Shown here piece by piece: positions 34,835-44,472 of a stretch of DNA of 64,000 bases. The stretch is from Kandleria vitulina DSM 20405. GTDB taxonomy: Bacteria; Bacillota_I; Bacilli_A; Erysipelotrichales; Coprobacillaceae. The translations under genes and the position numbers were made by a program. The DNA lies in assembly GCF_000702065.1 (NCBI RefSeq), contig NZ_JNKN01000001.1:62001-126000 (forward strand), in the 5' to 3' direction. The notes under the pieces are model-generated. The model saw nothing but the letters and a program-made list of their open reading frames with translations. It was not told the origin of the DNA and made no database searches. Position 1 is the stretch's first letter. Every line of letters starts with the position of its first letter.

Positions 34835-37234
34835 TTATTTTGCAACAACGATATTTACAATCTTGTTTGGAACAACGATAACTTTCTTGATTTCTTTACC
34901 TTCAGTATAAACTTTAACATTGTCCTGAGATAAAGCTGCTTCTTTGACAGTTTCCTGATCAGCATCTTTGGCGATAGTGATCTTTGCTCTGACTTTACCG
35001 TTAACCTGAACTGGCATAACGACTTCAGAGACAACCATCTTAGATTCATCATATGTTGGCCATGCTTCATATGAGATTGTATCTTCATGTCCTAATAGTG
35101 ACCACATTTCTTCACAGACATGTGGAGCGATACATGAAAGCATCTTTACAATACCTTCAGCGTATGGCTTATAGATAGATTTTGCTTTATAGGCATCATT
35201 GATGAAGATCATCATCTGAGAAATAGCTGTATTGAATGCTAAGTTTTCAAAGTCTTCTGTTACTTTTTTCACTGTCGCATTGTAAACGAAGTCTAATGAG
35301 CCATCGTTTTCATCTGTAATCTTATCTGTTTCAATGAATAATCTATAAACACGATCAAGCCATCTTCTTGAACCTTCTACCCCTGTATCTGACCAAGGTT
35401 TAGCGGCATCAAGTGGACCCATGAACATTTCATATAATCTGAGTGTATCTGCACCATAAGCGTCTACGATTTCATCTGGGTTGATAACGTTTCCTCTAGA
35501 TTTAGACATCTTGACACCATTTGGACCAAGAATCATACCCTGATGGAATAATTTCTGGAATGGTTCTGGTGATGAGATAACGTTAATATCATAAAGGAAC
35601 TTATGCCAGAATCTTGCATAAAGAAGGTGTAATACCGCATGTTCAGCACCACCGATATAAAGGTCAACCGGTAACCAGTGATCTAATAATGCTTTATCTC
35701 CGATTGCATCATTGTTATGTGGATCAATATAGCGGATATAATACCAGCATGAACCTGCCCACTGAGGCATTGTGTTTGTTTCACGTACCCCTTTGACACC
35801 ATCGATTTCTACATTTAACCAATCTGTCGCATGTGATAATGGTGATTCCCCTTCTGAGTTAGGAAGATAATTATCAGTAGCTGGTAATTCCAATGGCAAG
35901 TCATCTAATGCAACTGTACGAGTTGTACCATCTTCCATATGTATGATAGGAATTGGTTCACCCCAATATCTCTGTCTAGAGAATAGCCAGTCTCTTAATT
36001 TATAAGTTGTTTTCTTTTCCCCACAGTTATTGTCTTTTAACCATTTTAACATTGCTTCAATGGCATCTTTTTTATTTAAACCATCAAGGAATCCAGAGTT
36101 GATATGTACACCATCTCCAGTGAAAGCTGCTTCTTCTACATTGCCACCTTCAAGTACTGGAATAATTGGTAAATTAAATTTCTTCGCAAATTCAAAGTCA
36201 CGATCATCATGAGCTGGTACAGCCATGATTGCACCTGTTCCATATCCAGCTAATACGTAATCAGAAATCCAGATTGGCATTTCTTTTCCATTTACTGGGT
36301 TAATCGCATAAGCTCCAGTGAATGCACCAGTCTTATCTTTATTTAAATCTGTTCTTTCAAGATCAGATTTTCTAGCTGCTGCTTCCTGATATGCCTTGAT
36401 TTCTTCTTCATGTTCTTTAGTAGTAATTTCATTTACAAATGGATGTTCAGGTGACATTACACAATAAGTTGCCCCGAATAATGTATCACATCTTGTAGTA
36501 AAGACAGTAAATTCTTTATCTGTATCTTTAATCTTGAAAACAACATCTGCACCAGTAGATTTACCAATCCAGTTTCTCTGCATTTCTTTAGTAGACTGAG
36601 GCCAATCAACTAAATCAAGATCTTTTAATAATTTTTCAGCGTATTCAGTAATCTTTAAGACCCACTGTCTCATTGGTTTACGAATAACTGGGAATCCCCC
36701 ACGTTCACTCTTACCATCAATAACTTCTTCATTGGCAAGAACTGTACCAAGTTCAGGACACCAGTTTACTGGCATTTCTGCTACATAAGCCAATCCTGCT
36801 TCATAAAGTTTAGTAAAGATCCACTGTGTCCACTTATAATATTCTGGATCACTTGTCGCAATTTCACGATCCCAATCATAAGAGAAACCTAGTGACTTGA
36901 TCTGACGACGGAAGTTATCAATATTCTTATAAGTAAATTCTGCAGGATGATGTCCTGTCTTAATAGCGAACTGTTCAGCAGGTAATCCGAAAGCATCAAA
37001 TCCCATTGGATGAAGCACATTGTAGCCCTGCATTCTCTTCATACGACTGACAATATCAGTTGCAGTATAGCCTTCAGGATGTCCTACATGAAGACCCTGT
37101 CCTGATGGATATGGGAACATATCCAAAGTATAGTATTTAGGTTTAGAGAAATCAGCTGCATCAGTCTTGAATGTTTTATGTTCATCCCAGTAATTCTGCC
37201 ACTTTTTCTCTACAGATTTGTGATCAAAACTCAT
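34835..37234 (-). CDS. leuS: Leucyl-tRNA synthetase
   Basis: Charges tRNA-Leu. The 799-aa, class I enzyme has the HIGH-equivalent [14 protein letters not shown] near the N-terminus, the editing (CP1) domain with [12 protein letters not shown], the WCPE/zinc-type region, and KMSKSRGN as KMSKS motif near residue 575. No interruption is seen. Expression is controlled by the T-box leader immediately upstream. Confidence 0.98.
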   Translation of the reverse strand: MSFDHKSVEKKWQNYWDEHKTFKTDAADFSKPKYYTLDMFPYPSGQGLHVGHPEGYTATDIVSRMKRMQGYNVLHPMGFDAFGLPAEQFAIKTGHHPAEFTYKNIDNFRRQIKSLGFSYDWDREIATSDPEYYKWTQWIFTKLYEAGLAYVAEMPVNWCPELGTVLANEEVIDGKSERGGFPVIRKPMRQWVLKITEYAEKLLKDLDLVDWPQSTKEMQRNWIGKSTGADVVFKIKDTDKEFTVFTTRCDTLFGATYCVMSPEHPFVNEITTKEHEEEIKAYQEAAARKSDLERTDLNKDKTGAFTGAYAINPVNGKEMPIWISDYVLAGYGTGAIMAVPAHDDRDFEFAKKFNLPIIPVLEGGNVEEAAFTGDGVHINSGFLDGLNKKDAIEAMLKWLKDNNCGEKKTTYKLRDWLFSRQRYWGEPIPIIHMEDGTTRTVALDDLPLELPATDNYLPNSEGESPLSHATDWLNVEIDGVKGVRETNTMPQWAGSCWYYIRYIDPHNNDAIGDKALLDHWLPVDLYIGGAEHAVLHLLYARFWHKFLYDINVISSPEPFQKLFHQGMILGPNGVKMSKSRGNVINPDEIVDAYGADTLRLYEMFMGPLDAAKPWSDTGVEGSRRWLDRVYRLFIETDKITDENDGSLDFVYNATVKKVTEDFENLAFNTAISQMMIFINDAYKAKSIYKPYAEGIVKMLSCIAPHVCEEMWSLLGHEDTISYEAWPTYDESKMVVSEVVMPVQVNGKVRAKITIAKDADQETVKEAALSQDNVKVYTEGKEIKKVIVVPNKIVNIVVAK

Positions 37235-37252
37235 TTTTTATCCTCCTATAAT

Positions 37253-37456
37253 AAAAAAAGTCTTCAGTCTCAGGACGATTCATCGCGGTACCACCTGAGT
37301 TCATGAAGACATTCATGCACTTATCACCTTAACGCGGTGTAACGTTATCTGCTTTCACAGATACCTCTCCCAGGTGAGTTCAATAGCCTTGCTTGCTTAT
37401 TTCCACCAGCCATAAGCTCTCTAGAAAGCAGTTTCTATCTACTAATCCTGTTCATC
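37253..37456 (-). promoter_or_regulatory. T-box riboswitch of leuS
   Basis: The minus strand carries the T-box core AGGTGGTACCGCG (37284-37296), which senses uncharged tRNA ends, then the terminator arms CTCAGG/CCTGAG and T7 at 37254-37260. Upstream are Stem I elements AGAGAGC and GGTGGAA, and a candidate Leu specifier CTA in GGCTATTGAAC (37384-37386). The core is unmistakable; the specifier is tentative. Confidence 0.93.
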
Positions 37457-37479
37457 GATTTCAATATGAACCTAATATA

Positions 37480-37508
37480 TCATACTTTTTCTTCCTCATC
37501 AATAACTT
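37480..37508 (-). promoter_or_regulatory. Promoter of leuS
   Basis: Minus strand: TTGATG, 17 bp, TATATT, ending about 20 bases before Stem I. The -35 lies just at the stop of the ABC gene. Confidence 0.55.
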
Positions 37509-39278
37509 TTAGTTCTCTTTTAGGACATTAACAATATCTATATTCAATTGTTTTCTTAATGTATATCCCGTTATGAATATAACCACCAATAATGAAGAAA
37601 TCATCATCTTTATTATTGAAAGATAAGGCCACCTTAAAAGAAAACGTGCATTAATAAAAGTAGGAATAACTTCTTTATTAATAAAGATCATCAGATAATT
37701 AATACAAAGAAAACTTAACAGTGAAGAAAAAAGAAAACAGCTTAATACAAACATATAATACAAAACAAACAACTGTCCCTTTTTCGCATACAGACAATAA
37801 AATAAGGCAATGTCCTTTCTCATCTTGTAAATGAGTTCATCAATATTAGCACACATAAAAAAGATAGTAGACACGATCGCCAGTGTTGCAAAAAGAAAAA
37901 GGACTGCTTCTATTTTATTAAAAAACTGTGAAACCTGATCTTCGCTCTTTTTACCTACTTTCTTAAAATGAAGTTCAGGATACTTTCTTATTAAATAAGA
38001 TAAAGATAATCCTCTTGTATAATAAAGAATCCCATATCGATAGTTTACTTTATGATGAAAACACTGCTCAATCAAAGTAAGATTCCCTCTTCTTCTATAG
38101 TAGATTTCAATCTTCTTATTTTCAAAAGACACCCCTACCACCTTTACCTTAACACCTTTCGCCTTTCTTCCATGATGATAATAAAGATAACAGCTTCTAT
38201 TAAGCTGTCTTCCTAATCTATTAAAAAGAGTTCTAGAAACAATAATTTCATTATCGTTTCTTGCATATCTTCCTAAAGAAACCCTTTTTACCCCCTGTGA
38301 TTCATCCATCACTTCGATACATTCTCTTTGATTGAAACGTTGGGGATTTAAAGAAATCCCTAATAATTCATAATCTTCTGGATAAATGAAGACCTGTGAA
38401 ACATACTTTTCTTTATCTAAAGACAATGGACAAGATGTACATCTAAAACTTAATGCATCATGTGGCAGGAGTTCATGAAGATAAGATTGCACTTCTTTTC
38501 TAAATGAACATGTCATATTGACACAGGCCATTAACATACACATCGTCACAAAAAATACAAAGGATAATCGCACATAAGATGAAAGATGTCCTTTAACTAG
38601 AGATAAAAACAAGACAAAAAAGCGCTTATAGTCATGATGAAAAGCAGTGCTTTTCCCCTTGTTTCTTTTTTCAATATGGCCTTCAAGGTGACCATCTTCT
38701 AATGTAAGAACATCCGTACAGTACTCATGTATGAGTTCTTCATCATGCGATGCTACAAGGACCAGATGTTCTTTGGCATATTCTTTTAAAGTACACATGA
38801 CTTCCTGGGCACATTGGTGATCCAAGGAGGCTGTCGGTTCATCACAAAGTATGATATCAGGCTGATAGTAAAAGCTCCTATTGAGAGCTATACGCTGTCT
38901 TTGCCCAAGCGACAAAAGCGGTATAGCACTATGCATATAGGAAGAAATATGAAATAAAGAAAGTGAAGGAAATATGGAGGAATGAAAATCATCATAAAGT
39001 CTGATATTGTGGTGAACCGATAGCCATGATACAAGCTCATGTCTTTGCAGTATAATCGCAATACGCTTTTTATCTTTAATTAGACTTAATTCTCCATCCA
39101 CAAAGATCTTTCCGCCATGCTTAAGATCCAATCCTGCAAGAATATACAAAAGCGTACTTTTTCCACTGCCGCTTTTTCCAAGCAATCCAATCATGCCAGT
39201 TTCAGGCAAGGTGATTGAAATATTTTCTAGAACAAGTTCCTGTCCGTAGATCTTATAAATATCTCTTAATTCAATCAT
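37509..39278 (-). CDS. ABC exporter fusion protein (ATPase + FtsX/MacB-like permease), second of a pair
   Basis: The 589-aa protein couples an N-terminal ATPase (residues 1-205) to a permease. Walker A is GKSGSGKST, the signature is LSLGQRQRIAL, and Walker B with D-loop is ILCDEPTASLD. A membrane segment near residue 225, an extracytoplasmic domain of about 200 residues and three C-terminal segments give the MacB/FtsX layout. It shares one base (TAATG) with the upstream partner gene. It probably forms a heterodimer exporting or sensing a peptide (inference). No regulator gene adjoins. Confidence 0.85.
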   Translation of the reverse strand: MIELRDIYKIYGQELVLENISITLPETGMIGLLGKSGSGKSTLLYILAGLDLKHGGKIFVDGELSLIKDKKRIAIILQRHELVSWLSVHHNIRLYDDFHSSIFPSLSLFHISSYMHSAIPLLSLGQRQRIALNRSFYYQPDIILCDEPTASLDHQCAQEVMCTLKEYAKEHLVLVASHDEELIHEYCTDVLTLEDGHLEGHIEKRNKGKSTAFHHDYKRFFVLFLSLVKGHLSSYVRLSFVFFVTMCMLMACVNMTCSFRKEVQSYLHELLPHDALSFRCTSCPLSLDKEKYVSQVFIYPEDYELLGISLNPQRFNQRECIEVMDESQGVKRVSLGRYARNDNEIIVSRTLFNRLGRQLNRSCYLYYHHGRKAKGVKVKVVGVSFENKKIEIYYRRRGNLTLIEQCFHHKVNYRYGILYYTRGLSLSYLIRKYPELHFKKVGKKSEDQVSQFFNKIEAVLFLFATLAIVSTIFFMCANIDELIYKMRKDIALFYCLYAKKGQLFVLYYMFVLSCFLFSSLLSFLCINYLMIFINKEVIPTFINARFLLRWPYLSIIKMMISSLLVVIFITGYTLRKQLNIDIVNVLKEN

Positions 39279-40879
39279 TAATTATCCTCCCTTAACAATG
39301 ACACAATCTTTTCATTAGAAAGCGATTCTTTTCCTGTTAAAGAAATCATCATATAAATGACTGTGATGATAACATAATAGCTAATCGGCAATACATAAAG
39401 AGAAAAGTGAAAACAGCTTTCACTTATATGAAAAAGATAGTTAACACAAAACAAGTCAATATAGATCGCAAATGTCAATAATGAAGTACATAGCGTTACT
39501 AACAGCGCTTCTTTCTTATAGATTCTTGTAACTTTATTAATAGAAACACCTACACTTAAAAGAATGGCACTTTCTCTTTTTCTTTCTTCATGGATGCTTC
39601 TTTTAATAATAAAAACATACAAACAAGAAATAATGATTGCTATTAAAAAGAATACAATAAACACAAATGATGCTAATTTCCACAATGTTTCAAAGCTTTT
39701 TTGTAAGAGAACCCATTCATTTTCTACATGGGAATACTTTTTCCTGATTGCTTCATAATCCCCTTCAACGACATATTGCGAAGCAGAATAATAATGATAC
39801 CTCTGATAAAAACTCTGTGATACAAAAGCACGTTTCATGCCCAGTATTTCATGATAGTGTCCTACTACATGAAAACAGTGTTTTCCTTCTAATTCATAAT
39901 TGATTTTCTTCTTATCAACTGTATCACTAACCAGCACTTCATCTTTTTCTATAGGAAGACGTCCATCTACAAGATGAATATGATCTGTCCTTTCTGGCAT
40001 GACATGCCAATCTATTTCACCAGGAAAATCTCCACATTCAAATAGAAATAATCCTTTCGGACATGGTTCTTCTACAATATTCATATATTTTAAAGGATGA
40101 CCATCAAGAATCAGCTGCCATGTTTTATTGAGACTATATAGTCCTGTACTCATTATTAAGAATAAAAGCATCATAAAACATTGAAAGATAATAAGTCTTG
40201 TATATCTTCTTTTATGATATTTAAGTGAAGAATAAACAAAATGAACATGTGCTTTCCTCGTTGCTTTTCCCCATTTTTTCTGATCTAAAACATCCTTATG
40301 ACTTATGCATCTTAGTTTCTTATCAAGCTGATACAATTCATCTACATATTGCCTTAATAGTGAGACATCATGTGAGACCACAATGACAAGTGCATACCTG
40401 GAAGCTTCTTTTAATAATGTCATAACTTCATGAGACTGTGCCTGATGCAAGGCTCCCGTAGGTTCATCACAAAAAAGAATAGGAACCTGTCTTAACAGTG
40501 AACGAGCAATCGCTACTCTTTTTGCTTGTCCTACTGATAGTTCATGAGGATATTTTTTTAATAGATGGGACAGTTCAAGTTTTTCTAGCAGTCTATTAAA
40601 ATAATGTGGATCATAGTGTTTATTCATTAAGCAGCATTCTGATAATAGATTATCTTTTACATTAAGATAACTTAATAGATCGTTATTTTGTCTAATGAAG
40701 CTGTAGTCACCTTCTCTTATAACTTCTCCCTCACATGGAAGCATTCCTGAAAGAACATAAAGCAATGTGGTTTTCCCACATCCGCTTTTTCCATATATGC
40801 CAATCAAGCCATGATCTGGAAATGTCATGGTGATTGAATCGATGACTAAATGATCAAAAGAAAGTTTTACGTTATCCAT
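39278..40879 (-). CDS. ABC exporter fusion protein (ATPase + FtsX/MacB-like permease), first of a pair
   Basis: About 533 aa from ATG 40879 (a GTG at 40888 is the upstream alternative; neither has a clear Shine-Dalgarno). Walker A GKSGCGKTT, signature LSVGQAKRVAI, and Walker B FCDEPTGALH: the D-loop Asp of ALD is His here. One membrane segment (about 230-250), an extracytoplasmic domain and three C-terminal segments follow. It is coupled to the next gene by a TAATG overlap. With a minus-strand -10 (GATAAT, 40889-40894) only ten bases before the ATG, the mRNA may be nearly leaderless. Confidence 0.83.
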   Translation of the reverse strand: MDNVKLSFDHLVIDSITMTFPDHGLIGIYGKSGCGKTTLLYVLSGMLPCEGEVIREGDYSFIRQNNDLLSYLNVKDNLLSECCLMNKHYDPHYFNRLLEKLELSHLLKKYPHELSVGQAKRVAIARSLLRQVPILFCDEPTGALHQAQSHEVMTLLKEASRYALVIVVSHDVSLLRQYVDELYQLDKKLRCISHKDVLDQKKWGKATRKAHVHFVYSSLKYHKRRYTRLIIFQCFMMLLFLIMSTGLYSLNKTWQLILDGHPLKYMNIVEEPCPKGLFLFECGDFPGEIDWHVMPERTDHIHLVDGRLPIEKDEVLVSDTVDKKKINYELEGKHCFHVVGHYHEILGMKRAFVSQSFYQRYHYYSASQYVVEGDYEAIRKKYSHVENEWVLLQKSFETLWKLASFVFIVFFLIAIIISCLYVFIIKRSIHEERKRESAILLSVGVSINKVTRIYKKEALLVTLCTSLLTFAIYIDLFCVNYLFHISESCFHFSLYVLPISYYVIITVIYMMISLTGKESLSNEKIVSLLREDN

Positions 40880-40904
40880 CTTTAACACATTATCACATCC
40901 ATGT

Positions 40905-40910
40905 TATAAT
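40905..40910 (+). promoter_or_regulatory. -10 box of mnmL, back to back with the ABC promoter
   Basis: TATAAT, 27 bases before the start codon, with AAGGAG just before the ATG. Its position overlaps the -10/-35 region of the divergent ABC transcript. Confidence 0.6.
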
Positions 40911-40937
40911 CTTTTCATCTTACAAAGGAGTCGCATT

Positions 40938-41873
40938 ATGAAGAATAATTTTCCTTATACATTAGACAATAAGAGATATCATACATACAATTACTTTCTT
41001 AAAAAGAAATATCATACTAAAGTCGCTAAAGTCGCATTGAACGCTGATTTTACCTGCCCTAATAGAGATGGCAGCAAAGGTGTCGGAGGATGCAGCTTCT
41101 GTTCAAGCATGGGAGCAGGAGAATACGCTGGCAATGTCAATGATGATCTGATGAAACAATTTAATGATCAAAAAGAAATCATGAGAAGAAAATGGCCTCA
41201 TTGTCAGTTCATTCCTTATTTTCAGGCTTTTACTAATACTTATGCTCCAATAGAAACATTAAAGCAGCGTTTTGAGCCATTTCTTCATCTTGAAGACTGT
41301 GTTGGTCTTGCCATAGCCACAAGAGCAGACTGCATCACTGAAGAGATTGCTCAATATCTTGGAACATTAAACAAGGAAACTGATATCTATATTGAACTAG
41401 GTCTTCAAAGTATTCATGATGAAACTTCTAAGATCATCAATCGCTGTGAAGATTTTGAAACCTTCAAGAAAGGTCTGTCTTTACTTAGAAAATATGGACT
41501 GGAAGTATGTGTCCATATTATTAACGGTCTTCCTTATGAAACACATGAGATGATGCTAGAGACAGCTATTGAAGTTGGTAAGCTAGATATTCAGGCTATC
41601 AAGATTCATAGTCTTTATATCATGAAGAACACTGCCCTTTATCTTCAGTATATGAATAAGCCTTTTCCACTCTTATCAAGAGATGACTATATTTCATTAG
41701 TTGTAGAACAATTGCGCCATATTCCTAGTCATGTCGTTGTGGAACGTCTTACTGGTGATGCAATGATCGGACAGCTTTTTGAACCACAGTGGTCAATTAG
41801 AAAGACAACCATCTTAAATGATATTGATAAGCTTATGGCTAAGAATGATATCTATCAGGGTGATCTTGTTTAG
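40938..41873 (+). CDS. mnmL: Radical SAM protein MnmL (YtqA/TIGR01212 family)
   Basis: A member of the YtqA radical SAM group, shown in B. subtilis and S. mutans to be needed for conversion of cmnm5s2U toward mnm5s2U in tRNA. The 311-aa protein has the family's long cysteine motif with Cys40, Cys52 and Cys55 (FTCPNRDG...GGCSFCS) for the 4Fe-4S cluster. Its partner methylase MnmM is at 19308, not adjacent. AAGGAG precedes the ATG. Confidence 0.88.
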   Translation: MKNNFPYTLDNKRYHTYNYFLKKKYHTKVAKVALNADFTCPNRDGSKGVGGCSFCSSMGAGEYAGNVNDDLMKQFNDQKEIMRRKWPHCQFIPYFQAFTNTYAPIETLKQRFEPFLHLEDCVGLAIATRADCITEEIAQYLGTLNKETDIYIELGLQSIHDETSKIINRCEDFETFKKGLSLLRKYGLEVCVHIINGLPYETHEMMLETAIEVGKLDIQAIKIHSLYIMKNTALYLQYMNKPFPLLSRDDYISLVVEQLRHIPSHVVVERLTGDAMIGQLFEPQWSIRKTTILNDIDKLMAKNDIYQGDLV

Positions 41874-41897
41874 CTCTATATATCTATACATAAAAAA

Positions 41898-41917
41898 TTC
41901 CGGGATTTCTCCCGGAA
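41898..41917. terminator. Bidirectional terminator, mnmL / hpf
   Basis: Stem TTCCGGG/CCCGGAA with T tracts on both sides. Confidence 0.9.
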
Positions 41918-41922
41918 CTTTT

Positions 41923-42456
41923 TTATTCTGTTTCTAGTAGACCATAGCCTCCGTCATTACGTTTATAAATGACGCTAACAGCATTTGATTCTGTATCTAG
42001 ATAAACAAAGAAAGAATGTCCAATCAATTCCATCTGCATGATTGCTTCTTCCATATCCATTGGTTTAGGATTAATTGATTTTGTCTTAACAATGACATCT
42101 TCTTCATCATCACCAGCAATATCATCAAGTGTCTGAATATTGAAAGCTAACTTATTGTTTTTAGATTTTCTACTTAATCTTGTCTTATACTTTCTAATCT
42201 GACCTTCTAATTTATCGATGACTAAATCAATGGCATTGTATAAATCATCACTTACTTCTTCTGCTCTTAATAAGACGTATTCTGTCGGAATTGTTACCTC
42301 GATCTTCTGACCAAAAGTATAAGTTCTTACTAATACCTTAGCCTCGATATTATCACTCATGATAAAGTATTTATCTAATTTAGATAACTGTTTTTCAACT
42401 TTATCCTGGATTCCTTTAGTAACAGTAATATTTTTTCCTCTAATACTCACTTTCAT
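41923..42456 (-). CDS. hpf: Ribosome hibernation promoting factor, long form
   Basis: Binds the 30S subunit and pairs 70S ribosomes into inactive 100S dimers. The 177-aa protein has the N-terminal ribosome-binding domain (MKVSIRGKNITVTKGIQ to about residue 105) and the C-terminal dimerization domain (AIMQMELIGHSFFVYLDTESNAVSVIYKRNDGGYGLLE). AGGAGG precedes the ATG. The 5' UTR carries a cre-like palindrome (42519-42533). Confidence 0.95.
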   Translation of the reverse strand: MKVSIRGKNITVTKGIQDKVEKQLSKLDKYFIMSDNIEAKVLVRTYTFGQKIEVTIPTEYVLLRAEEVSDDLYNAIDLVIDKLEGQIRKYKTRLSRKSKNNKLAFNIQTLDDIAGDDEEDVIVKTKSINPKPMDMEEAIMQMELIGHSFFVYLDTESNAVSVIYKRNDGGYGLLETE

Positions 42457-42518
42457 AATGAATACCTCCTAATATTAATATTTTAACCTTTTTTAGGTTT
42501 CCATTTTCTATTTAGTTG

Positions 42519-42554
42519 TAAGCGTTTACCTCCTTGTTTAATTACATTATACTA
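42519..42554 (-). promoter_or_regulatory. hpf promoter region with cre-like palindrome
   Basis: Minus strand -10 TATAAT (42547-42552) followed about 20 bases downstream by GTAAACGCTTAC, a palindrome close to the cre core. It differs from the cre consensus at one flanking position on the plus strand (TTGTAAGCGTTTACC). Confidence 0.45.
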
Positions 42555-42647
42555 TACATATTAAAAAATGCTACTTAAAATATTCATTTTATAAAAATGT
42601 AGAACAGCATACTATCTTATAAAATTTAAATTATCCGCTTATAATCA

Positions 42648-42673
42648 AAAGAAAGGCATTTCTGCCTTTCTTT
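42648..42673 (-). terminator. Terminator of metK
   Basis: Stem AAAGAAAGGCA/TGCCTTTCTTT with T/A-rich flank. Confidence 0.85.
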
Positions 42674-42680
42674 TAAAATT

Positions 42681-43820
42681 TTATAAATATTTTTTTATGG
42701 CATCTACACGATCAAGTGCTTCCCATGGATATTCTTTTCTTCCGAAATGTCCATAAGCTGCTGTAGATGAGTAAATTGGTCTTTGTAGATCCAATGTATC
42801 AATAATGCCTTTTGGTGTTAAATCAAATTCATTCTTGATAGCGTGTAAAATATTATCAATAGAAGTCTTTTCAGTACCGTATGTTTCTACGAAAATACTT
42901 GTTGGTTCCTTGATACCAATCGCATAAGAAAGCTGAATTTCGCATCTGTCGCAGGCACCTGCAGCGACAATGTTCTTAGCGATATATCTTGCCATATAAG
43001 CAGCAGAACGGTCTACCTTAGTTGGATCCTTGCCAGAGAACGCTCCTCCGCCATGTCTTGCCATTCCACCGTATGTATCTACAATGATCTTTCTTCCTGT
43101 AAGTCCAGTATCACCATGTGGTCCACCGATTACGAATCTTCCTGTTGGATTGATATAGACCTTATAGTCATGATTTAAGCCATATTTGTCGACAACCTTG
43201 TCCATGATATCGTTCTTGATGAATGTCTTAAATGCATCTTCATCAAAGTCTTCATCATGTTGAACGGACATAAGAATAGTATCAATTCTTGGATGTTTTT
43301 CATCAGTATAATCAACTGTAACCTGAGACTTCATATCCGGTCTAGCCCACTTGAATGTTCCATCATGACGTAATTCACTAGCATATCTTACTAGATGATG
43401 AGCAATAGAGACAGGAAGTGGCATATACCCTTCTGTTTCATTTGTAGCATAGCCAAACATGATTCCCTGGTCACCAGCGCCACCTACTTCATTGTTTGTA
43501 CCTAAAGCGATATCTTTAGACTGTGTATCCATGACCACCTTGATTTCACAATGATCAGCATCAATACCGATTTCATCGCTTGTATAGCCAATACGTCTAA
43601 TGACATCACGGGCTACTTTTTCATAATCTACCTTGGCAGCAGTTGTAATTTCTCCACCGATAACTACAAAGTTAGTAGTTGCAAATACTTCACAGGCAAC
43701 ACGGCTATCTGGATCTTCTGCTAAGCAGGCATCTAAAATAGCATCACTGATCTGGTCGCAGACTTTGTCTGGATGACCTTCCGAGACAGATTCAGATGTA
43801 AATAAAATCTTTTCTTTCAC
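42681..43820 (-). CDS. metK: S-adenosylmethionine synthetase
   Basis: Makes SAM from methionine and ATP. The 379-aa protein contains SEGHPDKVCDQISDA, GGAGDQGIMFGYA (substrate loop), FVIGGPHGDTGLTGRKI and GGGAFSGKDPTKVDRSAAY, all MetK hallmarks. AGGAGG precedes the ATG. The S-box leader directly upstream closes a feedback loop on the gene's own product, which radical SAM and methylase proteins in this window consume. Confidence 0.98.
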   Translation of the reverse strand: MKEKILFTSESVSEGHPDKVCDQISDAILDACLAEDPDSRVACEVFATTNFVVIGGEITTAAKVDYEKVARDVIRRIGYTSDEIGIDADHCEIKVVMDTQSKDIALGTNNEVGGAGDQGIMFGYATNETEGYMPLPVSIAHHLVRYASELRHDGTFKWARPDMKSQVTVDYTDEKHPRIDTILMSVQHDEDFDEDAFKTFIKNDIMDKVVDKYGLNHDYKVYINPTGRFVIGGPHGDTGLTGRKIIVDTYGGMARHGGGAFSGKDPTKVDRSAAYMARYIAKNIVAAGACDRCEIQLSYAIGIKEPTSIFVETYGTEKTSIDNILHAIKNEFDLTPKGIIDTLDLQRPIYSSTAAYGHFGRKEYPWEALDRVDAIKKYL

Positions 43821-43847
43821 TTTCTATTCCTCCTGTAAAAATAAAAA

Positions 43848-43977
43848 AGCTTTCAAGAGGAAAGCTTTTGCTATCCTCTTATTGTTCAAGTTTCCTTGCT
43901 AGGTAAAGGCACCTTCTTCATAAAGGGTTGCCACCACTTTAAAACGATCCTCATCTATGTGGTTCTTAATAAGAGCT
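43848..43977 (-). promoter_or_regulatory. S-box (SAM-I family) riboswitch of metK
   Basis: Minus strand: P1 arms CTCTTATT/AATAAGAG; GTGGCAACC then AAGGTGCC (P3); CCTAGCAAGGAAACTTGAACAATAAGAG-type P4 region. The terminator AAGCTTTC/GAAAGCTT plus TTTTTT follows. Its loop CCTCTT can instead pair with AAGAGG of the P1 3' arm, the classical antiterminator. The P2 arm (ACCAC...GTGGT) departs from the SAM-I consensus. Confidence 0.8.
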
Positions 43978-44001
43978 TTTTTATATCAAATTTTCTTTGA
44001 C

Positions 44002-44030
44002 ATTATAATATATGTCAGCAATAATTGCAA
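44002..44030 (-). promoter_or_regulatory. Promoter of metK
   Basis: Minus strand: TTGCAA (44025-44030), 17 bp, TATAAT (44002-44007); its -35 touches the stop of the Nfu-type gene. Confidence 0.65.
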
Positions 44031-44032
44031 CA

Positions 44033-44260
44033 TTAAACTGCAACAACTTCTGTGACTCCTGGTACTTCTTCCATAAGAATCATTTCAACGCCTTCTTTGA
44101 TATCATCATCAATATAAGCGCATCCCTGACAGGCACCTAGTACTCGAACGTAAACGACTCCTTCTTCAAAGCGCACATATTCAATATCTCCGCCATCTCT
44201 TTGAAGATAAGGTCTTAACTTATTAATAACATTCTTAATATCCTGTTCAATCTGATCCAT
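44033..44260 (-). CDS. NifU C-terminal-domain (Nfu-type) iron-sulfur scaffold
   Basis: A 75-aa protein that is just the Nfu domain: RPYLQRDGGDIEYVRFE and LGACQGCAY, whose Cys44 and Cys47 (CxxC) bind a 4Fe-4S cluster shared between two subunits for delivery to apoproteins. A ribosome site GAGGTG precedes the ATG. It is a short monocistronic gene before metK. Confidence 0.92.
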   Translation of the reverse strand: MDQIEQDIKNVINKLRPYLQRDGGDIEYVRFEEGVVYVRVLGACQGCAYIDDDIKEGVEMILMEEVPGVTEVVAV

Positions 44261-44362
44261 ATTTCACACCTCGATTCATCCTTAATGCATTATAACGCAA
44301 CCTCTTCTTTTTTAAAAGCAATATGCTTGAAAAAGAAGAGAAGAAAAAATGACAAATAAAAA

Positions 44363-44380
44363 ACGATACCTCAGTATCGT
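44363..44380 (-). terminator. Terminator of the tRNA operon
   Basis: Stem ACGATAC/GTATCGT followed by TTTTTTATT on the minus strand, 12 bases after the last tRNA. Confidence 0.88.
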
Positions 44381-44391
44381 CACTTATTAAA

Positions 44392-44465
44392 TGGAGCGGG
44401 TGATGGGAATCGAACCCACGTAGTCAGCTTGGAAGGCTGAAGTTCTACCATTGAACTACACCCGC
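44392..44465 (-). tRNA. tRNA-Gly(UCC), copy 2 of tandem duplication
   Basis: 74 nt, acceptor GCGGGTG/CACCCGC, anticodon loop CTTCCAA (anticodon TCC), encoded CCA. Identical to 44582-44655. Confidence 0.95.
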
Positions 44466-44472
44466 ATAGAGA

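Noticed and set aside
37509-40888. Bacteriocin biosynthesis cluster around the ABC pair
   Set aside because: No precursor peptide, modification enzyme, immunity gene or two-component system found in the flanks.
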